A stretch of 64,000 nt of DNA, taken from the IMG/VR virus record IMGVR_UViG_3300031521_000029, positions 1 through 64,000 of that record; one strand, given 5' to 3'. Under the pieces are notes generated by a model. That model had not been told where the DNA came from. It saw only the letters and a list, made by a program, of their open reading frames with translations, and made no database searches. Below, piece after piece: positions 7,391-15,568 of the stretch. Numbering within the stretch: position 1 is the stretch's first letter; the number at the start of each line of letters is the position of its first letter. The position numbers and the translations under genes are program-made. Source of the stretch: a virus.

Positions 7391-9451
7391 TTACACCAAA
7401 AAACTTTGTAATTCTTCTAATTCTTCATTATAGCCACCCGAAAGAATTGGCGCCCTACACCAGGTCTTCGGGTCGAGGTTATAATCATCAACATGAAAAC
7501 TAATCGCATATCGTTCCCTTTTCCATTGTGACATTCCAAAAAGTTTGAAAAATTTAGTGATATCTTTAATTAACTTATTGTTGTCATATTCAATCGAAAC
7601 TTTCAACGATTGATAAATTTCAACAGGAGTATTTCTGTTTCTAACAACCAATCTTTCAATTTTATCAATTAACCAATAAGGCATCAAATCGGCTTCATCT
7701 GTTTGATTATATTCAGAAGGCCGAAGTTCCGCTGTCGGTTGTTGGTTGTTGATTAATCCCATCGTAGGCAAATTGCCAAGTCCATCAGGCCCATTTTTTT
7801 CAACCCAACGAAGGAATTCACGAATATAATTTTTGGATAACCCACAGACAGGAGCCAAACCTCCAGCAGTATCGCCATCAAGCGTACAATATCCAAGACT
7901 TGCCTCTGAACGATTACTTGTAGTAAGCAATAATGTTCCCTTCATATTGGCAATCATCCAAATAGAAGGACAACGGACACGGGCTTGAAGGTTTTGTAAA
8001 GTAATATCATTTGCCTCAAAAGTCAATTCACTTCCTTTAACAATTACACCAATCTTCTTATACTCTTGAACCATCGGTTCAACGTCAAATTCGTAGTGAG
8101 GGATGTTCAGAGCCTTCGCCAATTCACTTGCGGCATGACGTGTCACTTCACCACTTTGAGCTGTGGCCTGATAAGCGGTTGTGATTAACAGAGAAACCAA
8201 TCGTTCAATTTGTTTATCTTTTGTCCACTGGTCAAAATTACTACAACGGGCACCTGTTCCGAGTTGAGGACAATACTTTGTAATAAACTTGGCAACACCC
8301 AATTCTTCTATACCCATTCGAATACCCACGGCGCATAAATAAGTCACCATAGCCGAATCTGCTCCACCACTCAAAGAAATAGTGAAACCTTTCGTGTGAC
8401 TCTTTCTCATGTAATCCATCAAAGCCAATCCAAGAGTACGAACACATTCTTCATGTTTAATATGACTCGACAATTCCCAATCTTCCTGAATTGGGTTACT
8501 TGTAAGCTGTTCAGTCACTTCAGGATAAATAAAATCGCATTCGACACATCCTTGATTGTATTGTTCAACGTTTGGTTGAAAACTTGCCGACCGAACTTGT
8601 GATGTACGAGTGTTATCTACATCAACAACTGCCGTAGTCAAGAGAACATTATTATAAGTAAAACGTTTGCCAGCAGCCACCAAGGTTCCACCGGTGGCAA
8701 TTAAAGTTCCACCATCATAAATGGCTCTACCGGCTTCATTACCAACAAGATTAGTATAAACGTAAGTGGCGCCAAATGCTCTCGAACCGTCAACAACGAA
8801 GTTTCTTCGTGTATTCAATTTACCGAAAGAAAAGTGAGAAGCGCTTGGATTGAGATAGATATCAACTCCTTTTGTAGTAAGAATCGTTCCAGGACGATTA
8901 GAAACCCAAGCATCTTCACAGATTTCATAACCAATCTTGATTCCACCAATATTGAAATGAACGTCGCCGATGGGAATGTTTCCACCAAGTTCAGGAATGT
9001 TGATGGTTTGAACCACGCCCTGCGGCCAAGGTTTGAACCAACGATTTTCATAATGAATACCATCACCGGCCAAATGTTGTTTACAAGTAAAGCCGATAAC
9101 TTTGCCGTTAACAATGGTAGCAACGACGTTGTAGAGACTGTTGTTAAAACGAATCGGAAGACCGACACAAAAAATCATTTTATCACATGGACAAACGATG
9201 TCATATGATACGTTATTTCTTGTAGTATAATGAAGAATTTCACTAAGTTTCTTAATCGCCCGTTGAGGAACATCGCCACAAAAATAATCATCTTCCAAGC
9301 CATAACCGGTAATACACATTTCAGGAAGACACAAAACGGACACGTTCTGTTCCTTCGCCTTCATGATAGCATCAATGATATTGGCCTTATTGTCCTTCCA
9401 ATCACGTGGAGTCTGATTCAATGTTGCGGCGGCTACTTTGATTAATTTCAT
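7391..9451 (-). CDS. nadE: Glutamine-dependent NAD+ synthetase
   Basis: Last step of NAD+ synthesis: amidates deamido-NAD+ using ammonia released from glutamine. Two domains are visible over 686 residues. The N-terminal nitrilase-like glutaminase has the Glu44 (LPEMCITGY), Lys124 (CKQHLAGDG) and Cys178 (GYEICEDAW) triad. The C-terminal synthetase has the ATP-pyrophosphatase loop SGGADS (361-366), RCPSIWMIANMKG and TTSNRSE. Length is normal for the two-domain bacterial enzyme, so it should be functional. Its own promoter lies six bases before the ATG. It may counter NAD-depleting defences or supply ligases and repair enzymes; this is inference. Confidence 0.95.
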   Translation of the reverse strand: MKLIKVAAATLNQTPRDWKDNKANIIDAIMKAKEQNVSVLCLPEMCITGYGLEDDYFCGDVPQRAIKKLSEILHYTTRNNVSYDIVCPCDKMIFCVGLPIRFNNSLYNVVATIVNGKVIGFTCKQHLAGDGIHYENRWFKPWPQGVVQTINIPELGGNIPIGDVHFNIGGIKIGYEICEDAWVSNRPGTILTTKGVDIYLNPSASHFSFGKLNTRRNFVVDGSRAFGATYVYTNLVGNEAGRAIYDGGTLIATGGTLVAAGKRFTYNNVLLTTAVVDVDNTRTSQVRSASFQPNVEQYNQGCVECDFIYPEVTEQLTSNPIQEDWELSSHIKHEECVRTLGLALMDYMRKSHTKGFTISLSGGADSAMVTYLCAVGIRMGIEELGVAKFITKYCPQLGTGARCSNFDQWTKDKQIERLVSLLITTAYQATAQSGEVTRHAASELAKALNIPHYEFDVEPMVQEYKKIGVIVKGSELTFEANDITLQNLQARVRCPSIWMIANMKGTLLLTTSNRSEASLGYCTLDGDTAGGLAPVCGLSKNYIREFLRWVEKNGPDGLGNLPTMGLINNQQPTAELRPSEYNQTDEADLMPYWLIDKIERLVVRNRNTPVEIYQSLKVSIEYDNNKLIKDITKFFKLFGMSQWKRERYAISFHVDDYNLDPKTWCRAPILSGGYNEELEELQSFLV

Positions 9452-9457
9452 GTCAAA

Positions 9458-9485
9458 AGTCTATCAAGGTTTTATGACAAGTCAA
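9458..9485 (-). promoter_or_regulatory. Sigma-70-type promoter for nadE
   Basis: TTGACT at 9480-9485, 16-base spacer ending in TGA, TAGACT at 9458-9463; six bases to the ATG. Confidence 0.72.
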
Positions 9486-9494
9486 GCGTGTGAA

Positions 9495-9695
9495 TTAGTC
9501 ATTAGGAATTTCCATCGGTTTGGCAACTTTTCCATCCCACAAATTTTCTGGTGGAATAGGGTCTTCTTCCTTGTTTATGAGCCAATCAAGTCGTTGTTGC
9601 CACCAATGTTCAGACCTTAAACGTCCTTCAATTGGCATTTTACCCCACAGTTTGTGACGTAAAATCCAAACAGTTAAACATAAATCAGACCTCAT
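9495..9695 (-). CDS. Small hypothetical protein (66 aa)
   Basis: The frame is open to 9824, but that part shadows the 9700 gene. ATG 9695 lies four bases after the stop of 9700-9945, a normal operon junction. The product is rich in Trp and Pro (SEHWWQQRLDWL, DPIPPENLWDG). No known family. Alternatively this and the previous gene were once one protein split by a frameshift. Confidence 0.6.
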   Translation of the reverse strand: MRSDLCLTVWILRHKLWGKMPIEGRLRSEHWWQQRLDWLINKEEDPIPPENLWDGKVAKPMEIPND

Positions 9696-9699
9696 TACT

Positions 9700-9945
9700 T
9701 TAATAAATTCCTTTCCAACGTTTTTTATAAGAACGTTCTGCTGCAGAATCATATGATATATCAATTCTTGTACCATACACAGCCCAACCAAGTCTCCAAC
9801 ATTCTCCAATATTTCTACATTCAAAATCTCGACGATGAAGAACTTTATTATTTTTGTCAGTCGGATAAGTTTCCATTACCCAAGGAAATACTTTCCAATT
9901 TAACATCATTCTATTCTGACGAATGTAACAACTAATTTTTTTCAT
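9700..9945 (-). CDS. Small hypothetical protein (81 aa)
   Basis: Compact protein with several Trp/Tyr and Cys (CRNIGECWRLGWAVYGTRID). It may be a small mixed alpha/beta fold. It lies three bases after the nucleotidyltransferase-fold gene (9949) and just before 9495, forming a run with the promoter at 11259. Confidence 0.6.
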   Translation of the reverse strand: MKKISCYIRQNRMMLNWKVFPWVMETYPTDKNNKVLHRRDFECRNIGECWRLGWAVYGTRIDISYDSAAERSYKKRWKGIY

Positions 9946-9948
9946 AAA

Positions 9949-10923
9949 TTATATTGTTTCAGGCGACGTAGTTCTATTGCCTTCAAGGTAGACATAATCC
10001 ATAGAATAATCCATAGGTACACCTACAGTTGAATTTGTGGCGTTCATATAGTTATTATACATACGAGTATATGCATTTGTTACAGAACTATCTAATGTAA
10101 TTTCACTACAAGGATTTGTATTAATATATGAATTAGAAGCATCAAACAAAGTAGCGTTCATCAAAGGCATATGTCCATATATTGGCGCCGGAATAACAGT
10201 ATTGGTGATGCCAACCGTGTTATTATTAGTAGTAATACTACTTAAATCAAGTACCGTACTATTTTCTGGAATAGGATAGGGTTCGTCCTCTTCAGAAACA
10301 GACTCATCATCAAATATAGAATTATATTCCGACTTTGTTTGTTCGGGTGATGCCATAACTATTTCATCATATTTCTGTTTTTGACTTTCTGGAATTTTAA
10401 ATCCAATAGTCTCATATTTTTTCAGATGAAATCCCGTAGCCACTTTGTCAGTTACATTATGAAAAATAATTTCTCGATTTTTTAAATCTTCAAAAGAAGT
10501 GTCGCCTACATACAACTTTTCTCCATCAAATCCAAATTGACATGCAGTAAAATCGAAACTATCCACTACTGATGTAAGACTATCAAAAAACTTAAACGAA
10601 ATTAACTGTAATACAATCGTTTTATCATAATTACCATTATGGACATGATACTTTAAAGAAGTATTAAACCGATTGGTTTTTGCCTCTGAAACAATACGAT
10701 TGCCATATGGTATGGTCAACAATGTTCTGTACCAACGTTCACATTGTTGGGCATTTTTGAAAAAAATGTCTATATCACACGACAATGGAATTTGTTCAAT
10801 AGACTTCCATACAGAGCCACCAGCAATCCAAGGGCCATCAATATTGATAGATGGTATTTGTTTGAGTATTGTAAAAAACTCTGAACTTGAATCGATGAAC
10901 TCGGTTATGTCGTGAATTTTCAT
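9949..10923 (-). CDS. Nucleotidyltransferase-fold protein with disordered tail
   Basis: The first ~190 residues look like a Pol-beta-type nucleotidyltransferase: a GGSVW helix start, then CDIDIFF (metal-binding DxD), then strands carrying DSFDFTACQFGFDG. This resembles poly(A)-polymerase/tRNA nucleotidyltransferase-like domains. The third catalytic acid may be the aspartate in DSFDFT. The last ~130 residues are low complexity, rich in Ser, Thr, Asn and Tyr, likely disordered. Substrate unknown; with so many RNA genes nearby an RNA-tailing role is possible but not shown. Confidence 0.65.
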   Translation of the reverse strand: MKIHDITEFIDSSSEFFTILKQIPSINIDGPWIAGGSVWKSIEQIPLSCDIDIFFKNAQQCERWYRTLLTIPYGNRIVSEAKTNRFNTSLKYHVHNGNYDKTIVLQLISFKFFDSLTSVVDSFDFTACQFGFDGEKLYVGDTSFEDLKNREIIFHNVTDKVATGFHLKKYETIGFKIPESQKQKYDEIVMASPEQTKSEYNSIFDDESVSEEDEPYPIPENSTVLDLSSITTNNNTVGITNTVIPAPIYGHMPLMNATLFDASNSYINTNPCSEITLDSSVTNAYTRMYNNYMNATNSTVGVPMDYSMDYVYLEGNRTTSPETI

Positions 10924-11252
10924 TTCTTGAAAGGGTCGTTATTATACCAATCAGCCGGATTTGACGAATCAGATTGTGGAACTAAAATATGACCTGTCAA
11001 AACTTTTTGGAGTTTGGGCATTGAAGGTCTGAACATGACTGGTTTTGGTTTGGATTGTTCAATCAAACTTTTCCTCTGAATTTCTTCAAGAATCAATTTT
11101 GCCGTATCAAAATTCAATTCAAACAGAAACTTGTTACCATCACATTTTTCGTAAATACAAGTCTGTTCTCCCCAATCTGTAATACATACTGAGCATTTAC
11201 ATTTTGGGCAAGGAACCCACACGCTACCAACGGTATCTTTTATAGAAATCAT
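10920..11252 (-). CDS. Zinc-ribbon protein (110 aa)
   Basis: N-terminal CPKCKCSVC and CIYEKCDG provide four or more cysteines for a zinc ribbon, followed by a helix and a Pro-rich C-terminus. Overlaps the next gene by four bases (ATGA). First gene after the promoter at 11259-11286, six bases from its ATG. Could bind nucleic acid; no family recognised. Confidence 0.62.
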   Translation of the reverse strand: MISIKDTVGSVWVPCPKCKCSVCITDWGEQTCIYEKCDGNKFLFELNFDTAKLILEEIQRKSLIEQSKPKPVMFRPSMPKLQKVLTGHILVPQSDSSNPADWYNNDPFKK

Positions 11253-11258
11253 GACACA

Positions 11259-11286
11259 ATACTATCACGCTTTTATAGAAAGTCAA
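11259..11286 (-). promoter_or_regulatory. Sigma-70-type promoter for 10920 operon
   Basis: TTGACT at 11281-11286, 16-base spacer ending in TGA, TAGTAT at 11259-11264; six bases to the ATG. Confidence 0.75.
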
Positions 11287-11290
11287 GTTC

Positions 11291-11485
11291 TTATCCATTC
11301 AAAACTTTCTTACCTCTTTTAACAGACGGTTCAACTTCCTTCAAGTCATTACTTTGCTGATTCATTAAATCATTGACGAGTTGTAATCGGGTAGTATGGT
11401 CATATCCACCAATCGGGTCAGACGTTCCAAGAGTGGCCTTGAGAACATCCATTAACATTAATAATTGTTTTTCACTTACTTTCAT
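11291..11485 (-). CDS. Small hypothetical protein (64 aa)
   Basis: Helical, Leu/Met-rich N-terminus (EKQLLMLMDVLKATL) with a glycine turn and a basic end. Overlaps the kinase gene by 14 bases, so probably translated by coupling. No recognised family. Confidence 0.55.
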   Translation of the reverse strand: MKVSEKQLLMLMDVLKATLGTSDPIGGYDHTTRLQLVNDLMNQQSNDLKEVEPSVKRGKKVLNG

Positions 11486-12023
11486 GTAACATCCTTAAAG
11501 TTATTTCAACAGTTCTAACGATATCATTTACAGCATCTTGACACCCATCGACCGTAATATGAGGCAATTTATTTTCTTCCAAAAGGTTACGAATCTGTTC
11601 ATCTATTTCTTTGGATTCCGATTCGGTCTGATTTCTTCCTTTTGGATTATACACTTTCCGTCTACGGAGTAGAATATTAAAGTTATTAACTTTGTTATAT
11701 TCTTCAAACATTAGATTCCTCAACGACTCGCGTTTTTCAGAATCATATATTGCCGTTAACAAAATAGGACTGTCCGTGACTATTACATCAACTTGACCTA
11801 CCAATCGATAAATCCTATGATGTTGTTTTCCAAACATATAGACTTGATTCTCGAATGTTTTAAATCTCTTCTCCCAGACTAAATCTTTTGCGTACTCGGC
11901 TGCCAGTTCACAATCAATACCTTTCCATTTTAGACCGGCAAATATTCCTGCCGCCATGGTGCTTTTGCCACAACCAGGGCCGCCCAATAAATTAACAACT
12001 AACGTAATATTTTTCTTACTCAT
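11472..12023 (-). CDS. P-loop kinase, NadR/AAA_28-like
   Basis: 183 residues with Walker A GGPGCGKST (14-22), a lid-like segment with paired arginines (LLRRRKVYNPKGR) and VDVIVTDSPILL as the Walker B region. The order and spacing match the AAA_28 group, which includes the ribosylnicotinamide kinase domain of NadR. A role in NAD salvage would fit nadE nearby, but substrate specificity cannot be read here; a nucleotide or other small-molecule kinase is an alternative. Confidence 0.65.
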   Translation of the reverse strand: MSKKNITLVVNLLGGPGCGKSTMAAGIFAGLKWKGIDCELAAEYAKDLVWEKRFKTFENQVYMFGKQHHRIYRLVGQVDVIVTDSPILLTAIYDSEKRESLRNLMFEEYNKVNNFNILLRRRKVYNPKGRNQTESESKEIDEQIRNLLEENKLPHITVDGCQDAVNDIVRTVEITLRMLHESK

Positions 12024-12199
12024 TGTGATGTTCCTTGTATGCGATTCTGAATAGCTTCAGTAATTAGATGTCTCAACAGTTCAAAGTCGATTGGAGTATC
12101 ACTTGTGAATCCCTGTTTCTCAAAGATTTCAATGATATCATCTGCCGCCAAACACACGTTTAAATCGCCTTGGGTATTTGAAGTTTGTGTTCTATTCAT
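12020..12199 (-). CDS. Small hypothetical protein (59 aa)
   Basis: ATG 12199 is preferred over 12235, because the -10 box (12208-12213) ends eight bases before it and the longer start would overlap the -35. Acidic, helical C-terminal part (FELLRHLITEAIQNR). Four-base overlap with the kinase gene. No recognised family. Confidence 0.55.
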   Translation of the reverse strand: MNRTQTSNTQGDLNVCLAADDIIEIFEKQGFTSDTPIDFELLRHLITEAIQNRIQGTSQ

Positions 12200-12207
12200 A
12201 TTACAGT

Positions 12208-12235
12208 ATTGTATACAACGTCTGTCGATGGTCAA
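12208..12235 (-). promoter_or_regulatory. Sigma-70-type promoter for 12020 operon
   Basis: TTGACC at 12230-12235, 16-base spacer, TACAAT at 12208-12213; eight bases to ATG 12199. Confidence 0.7.
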
Positions 12236-12244
12236 TTTATTATA

Positions 12245-12688
12245 TCAAAACAATGCCCGTTCTATTTCTAGCCAATTGGCAACGACTTTACAGTTCCATA
12301 GTTGTTTGCTGTGTCTGTCATAATCATCAGTTTCGGGATTGATAAGAAACTTTATAACCGTCGGCAATATATGTGTCATGACTTCAGCCCTGTCGTCAAT
12401 CATGAGTTGAATGTTGAGTGCCTTGACAAATATACCCTTGTCACGTCGTTCAAAACAAAAATAAAGATTTTCTGATTTGACGCCCGTCAGATTAAAAAAA
12501 TTCACATAAGATAACCATCGTTCCACTTCCTCTTTCTGCCTAGAATTACACTTAGAAATCATGTAAACATTGTCGCCTCGTTTTACAAGTTCAGAAATGA
12601 CTTTAAAACTATTAGGAGCAATTTTATTTTTATCGGAGTCGCCTCTTATACCTTTAATAGTCCATCCTATATCAATTCCTATATTCAT
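12245..12688 (-). CDS. HAD-like phosphatase
   Basis: 147 residues. GIDIGWTI near the N-terminus is the position of the HAD nucleophile loop (DxGxT), VYMISKCN fits motif II (T/S) and MIDDRAEVM fits motif IV (DD). This order matches small HAD phosphatases of the 5'-nucleotidase or polynucleotide 3'-phosphatase type. The spacing is short and there is no cap domain. Substrate unknown. It lies in a run with two metallophosphoesterases (12691 and 13380), together a phosphate-removing cassette. Confidence 0.65.
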   Translation of the reverse strand: MNIGIDIGWTIKGIRGDSDKNKIAPNSFKVISELVKRGDNVYMISKCNSRQKEEVERWLSYVNFFNLTGVKSENLYFCFERRDKGIFVKALNIQLMIDDRAEVMTHILPTVIKFLINPETDDYDRHSKQLWNCKVVANWLEIERALF

Positions 12689-12690
12689 AT

Positions 12691-13383
12691 TTATACGTTC
12701 TTATGATGGTCGCCAGCATCGAACACTTGTTTCTTACTCATAATCGTTCTCAAGTCATCCATGGAATATGGCTTAAGTTGACCGTCCCAACCAACATCCA
12801 AAATCTTAGAATTTAGATTATCAGCTTTCGAGAATGGGCAATTATAATGAGAATGCCCACACAAGTTCCACACTCCGTCTTTCATGTTATTAAACACGTA
12901 AAGCGGATAATGTTCAAGAACCATACACTGTCCATCCACAATCAATTCTTGATAGTTACCAAAGAACACAAGGTTTTTATATCGTAATGGATAGATTTCA
13001 ATATCTTCCGACGAACCGGTATAGTTGGTAACATTCGTAATTTGTTTAATCTTTTCAACTTCACGTTGATAAACATTCCAAGTAGGGCTGTTGTGATTAC
13101 CCCACAAACAATAAATGTTTTGACACTGTAGTCTTCCAATGAAGTCATTGAGTTGATTTTCATTACAATTCAAAGTCAAATCACCCAAATGCCACAAAAT
13201 GTCGTTTGGACGAACAATTTTGTTGATTGTAGTAATTTGGTCTTCATCCATTTCTTCGCCACTTTCATAACCACGTTGTTCATGTAACGGAACCGTCCAC
13301 TTTGGGCGATGAAAGTGATGTAAATCACTAATAAAGTAAACCTTCTGTTCATCCGTCTGTCTTATTCTTACTGTCTTATTCAT
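12691..13383 (-). CDS. Calcineurin-like metallophosphoesterase
   Basis: 230 residues with the family blocks in order: SDLHHFH (D and H metal ligands), LGDL, GNHNSP (GNHD/E), LEHYPL and GHSHYN. The two-metal active site looks complete. Phage relatives act on cyclic or terminal phosphates of nucleotides or RNA; no specific substrate can be read. Starts four bases inside the preceding metallophosphoesterase gene. Confidence 0.85.
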   Translation of the reverse strand: MNKTVRIRQTDEQKVYFISDLHHFHRPKWTVPLHEQRGYESGEEMDEDQITTINKIVRPNDILWHLGDLTLNCNENQLNDFIGRLQCQNIYCLWGNHNSPTWNVYQREVEKIKQITNVTNYTGSSEDIEIYPLRYKNLVFFGNYQELIVDGQCMVLEHYPLYVFNNMKDGVWNLCGHSHYNCPFSKADNLNSKILDVGWDGQLKPYSMDDLRTIMSKKQVFDAGDHHKNV

Positions 13384-14021
13384 AAATTTTTTAAATTAAT
13401 TCCTGTTTCGGTTAACAACGCATATTGTTTAAACTTGAGGGCGCCGACCGAATATCGTTTTGCCTTTACGCCTTCATATTCTTCAACAAATGCTTTATGT
13501 GTATGTCCGTGAACCGCTCCCAATGTCTTATCATCAATAGGGTAAATCGTCTTGAATTTATCTGCGGTCAAGCCATTCTTGTCATTAAAATTCCACAAAT
13601 TATAAGGCTCGTGGTGAAAGCATAGATAATTTTCACCATTTGGCAACACCAATTTAAATCCCCTAGGCAGAGTCCTAAGATACTTAATATGAATTGATTC
13701 ATCTAAATTATATGTCGGGATATTCCTCACATCACGCAACACATTACTTAAAGTAAAACTATCACCTGAATATGATGATTCAATAAAACTCTCATGATTT
13801 CCATCGATACATGGAATTTTATTTTCAATGAAATAATTAATTGAATGTTTGTTAAATTCTTCCTTGACACCAAACAAATCGGTTATATCACCAAGACATA
13901 TAAGTTTGGCAGTAGGATACAAATTACGTACCTCGTCAATTCTTTTTAAGTGACAATGGCTATCAGTTATTATTACTAATGGAAACTGAGTTATTTGTAT
14001 TGTTTCAATTATCATTCTCAT
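13380..14021 (-). CDS. Calcineurin-like metallophosphoesterase
   Basis: 213 residues: TDSHCHL, CLGDITD, DGNHESF, CFHHEPY and VHGHTHK give all metallophosphoesterase motifs. Only distantly similar to the neighbouring 12691 product, so more a pair of family members than a recent duplication. ATGA-type overlap with that gene argues for joint translation. Confidence 0.85.
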   Translation of the reverse strand: MRMIIETIQITQFPLVIITDSHCHLKRIDEVRNLYPTAKLICLGDITDLFGVKEEFNKHSINYFIENKIPCIDGNHESFIESSYSGDSFTLSNVLRDVRNIPTYNLDESIHIKYLRTLPRGFKLVLPNGENYLCFHHEPYNLWNFNDKNGLTADKFKTIYPIDDKTLGAVHGHTHKAFVEEYEGVKAKRYSVGALKFKQYALLTETGINLKNL

Positions 14022-14036
14022 CCTTTACCACACTCG

Positions 14037-14312
14037 TCATTCATCGTCACCATGACCATCATTATGGGATTCAATACTTTTCAACCAATTGCGTTTCATT
14101 GTCTCGACGTCTTCAGTCCCATCGGCAACTTTGAATGCTCCTTTACTTCTCGGGTCTTCCATTAAACGTTCATATGTGTATTGATGAAAGTAAGAGTCGT
14201 GAATTTTATCTTCAAATCCTTTTAATTGAAGTCTGTATGTTTGTGTTTCTTCTATCAACACAAACACACTACCATCATCCAGTCGAATAATTTTTTTAGG
14301 TAAACTTTTCAT
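14037..14312 (-). CDS. Small hypothetical protein (91 aa)
   Basis: Beta-rich start (IIRLDDGSVFVLIEETQTYRL), then a charged helix and an acidic C-terminal tail (DGHGDDE). Overlaps the exonuclease gene by four bases. No family recognised. Confidence 0.58.
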   Translation of the reverse strand: MKSLPKKIIRLDDGSVFVLIEETQTYRLQLKGFEDKIHDSYFHQYTYERLMEDPRSKGAFKVADGTEDVETMKRNWLKSIESHNDGHGDDE

Positions 14313-14887
14313 TTTTGAATGTTTATAAGAATATTTCTCAATTCCAAAAACACTTGGAAAGTGATTTCAGTATCATACTTTGCGCTATGAACAATCGTTG
14401 CGTCCAACGGAATTTTAAAATATTCAGCTAATGAAGTAAGACTACCAGAAACTTCTTCAGGAAACAATCCTACGGACTTCAAAAACTGACAAGTCGAACT
14501 TGTATCCAATTTACGATATGACGTGAAAGTTTCCCAGGAACCACGACTCATTAGATGATAGATAATCCACTCAACATCACCATGAATTCCATGGCCAACA
14601 ACCGTAGCTTTTACCTTTCCGTTGTCGGTTAGAGTCTTAAGCCAATTATAGAGTTTGGTTGCGCCTTCCTTGTAAGTTATCGTCATCTTGTCGTGGACAG
14701 ACAAATCGATTCTATTGATTGCCATCGCCTCGCCACAGACTTTATAAATTCCGTCATCCGGCTTCAATTGTAAACTAAGCGTTCCGATAACGTTAAAGTT
14801 ATCATCAGTCATCATAAAATATGATGTTAGAAGCGAATATTTGTCTTTTTCAAGACCACCCATCTCATTGTCTAAGAATAAATACAT
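14309..14887 (-). CDS. DnaQ-like 3'-5' exonuclease (DEDDh)
   Basis: 192 residues. LDNEMGGL gives the first D-x-E, GHGIHGDVEW the second acid, and HSAKYDTEIT the H-x4-D of the DEDDh type. All catalytic residues are visible, so it should be an active 3'-5' exonuclease on DNA or RNA (oligoribonuclease/RNase T/proofreading fold). It stands at the head of a long operon with the promoter at 14895-14923. Confidence 0.8.
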   Translation of the reverse strand: MYLFLDNEMGGLEKDKYSLLTSYFMMTDDNFNVIGTLSLQLKPDDGIYKVCGEAMAINRIDLSVHDKMTITYKEGATKLYNWLKTLTDNGKVKATVVGHGIHGDVEWIIYHLMSRGSWETFTSYRKLDTSSTCQFLKSVGLFPEEVSGSLTSLAEYFKIPLDATIVHSAKYDTEITFQVFLELRNILINIQK

Positions 14888-14894
14888 GATAGAA

Positions 14895-14923
14895 GGGTAA
14901 CATAAGTGACATGAGAAGTCAAG
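14895..14923 (-). promoter_or_regulatory. Sigma-70-type promoter for 14309 operon
   Basis: TTGACT at 14918-14923, 17-base spacer, TACCCT at 14895-14900 (weak but TANNNT); seven bases to the ATG. Confidence 0.6.
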
Positions 14924-14930
14924 CGTTCAA

Positions 14931-15323
14931 CTAATACAGTTCTTTAACCGTGGCCCGTTCTTTAAGCCAACCTTTTAACGCCCAATTGTAATGAGAATAG
15001 TTTGGGTCTTCTGGAATATGGCAGAAAGCATGAAACAAATCAAAGATGATAGTATTCATTAATATATCGTCGAAACTTGATTCTTTGGTTAATCCGTTAT
15101 ATCCATTTATCAACCAATTGTGGTCAATATCCAAAGGAATGTGTACTTCCAATCCAAAGTCAAATGTAGCATATGCCATTACTGGAATATCTTCGGGATA
15201 ATTTTCTTTACCTGTTTCTTCGTCTATTTTTTTGTAAATACTATATTCAATTGTAAGTGGTGGATTGAAATAAATTTCATTGCCGTTATTTTCTTTAATG
15301 AATTCAAAAACAAACTTTTGCAT
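14931..15323 (-). CDS. Hypothetical protein (130 aa)
   Basis: Not recognised. Mixed alpha/beta with a histidine- and aspartate-rich centre (LEVHIPLDIDHNW) and FHAFCHIPEDPNYSHYNW towards the end, which could hold a metal. No signal peptide. It comes after the DNA ligase and a zinc protein on the same strand. Confidence 0.58.
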   Translation of the reverse strand: MQKFVFEFIKENNGNEIYFNPPLTIEYSIYKKIDEETGKENYPEDIPVMAYATFDFGLEVHIPLDIDHNWLINGYNGLTKESSFDDILMNTIIFDLFHAFCHIPEDPNYSHYNWALKGWLKERATVKELY

Positions 15324-15328
15324 TAATT

Positions 15329-15568
15329 TTAATTAGTTAAATTTTTTCTCCAAGCGCAGTTATTCGGCCACCAAATCATTTTCCCACTCTCCCACAATCG
15401 TAATCCATCACCATATCGTTCAGCATCATCCTTTTCAGCAAGTTTTACACTTACTCTTATCCATACAGGCGAATTGCCAGTAATCCAATTACAATATTCC
15501 CATTCTCCTGGTTCAGTTGGATATGGTCTGGGTTGACCACAACAAGAACATAATTGATTATTTGTCAT
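15329..15568 (-). CDS. Small Cys/Trp-rich protein (79 aa)
   Basis: ATG 15568 is used: it overlaps the ligase stop by 11 bases, while the longer frame would run far into the ligase gene. Starts with CSCCGQPRPYPTEPGEW, a CxxC zinc knuckle, and continues with several Trp (WIRVSVKLAEKDD, WWPNNCAW). Phage proteins of this type are common but uncharacterised. Confidence 0.6.
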   Translation of the reverse strand: MTNNQLCSCCGQPRPYPTEPGEWEYCNWITGNSPVWIRVSVKLAEKDDAERYGDGLRLWESGKMIWWPNNCAWRKNLTN

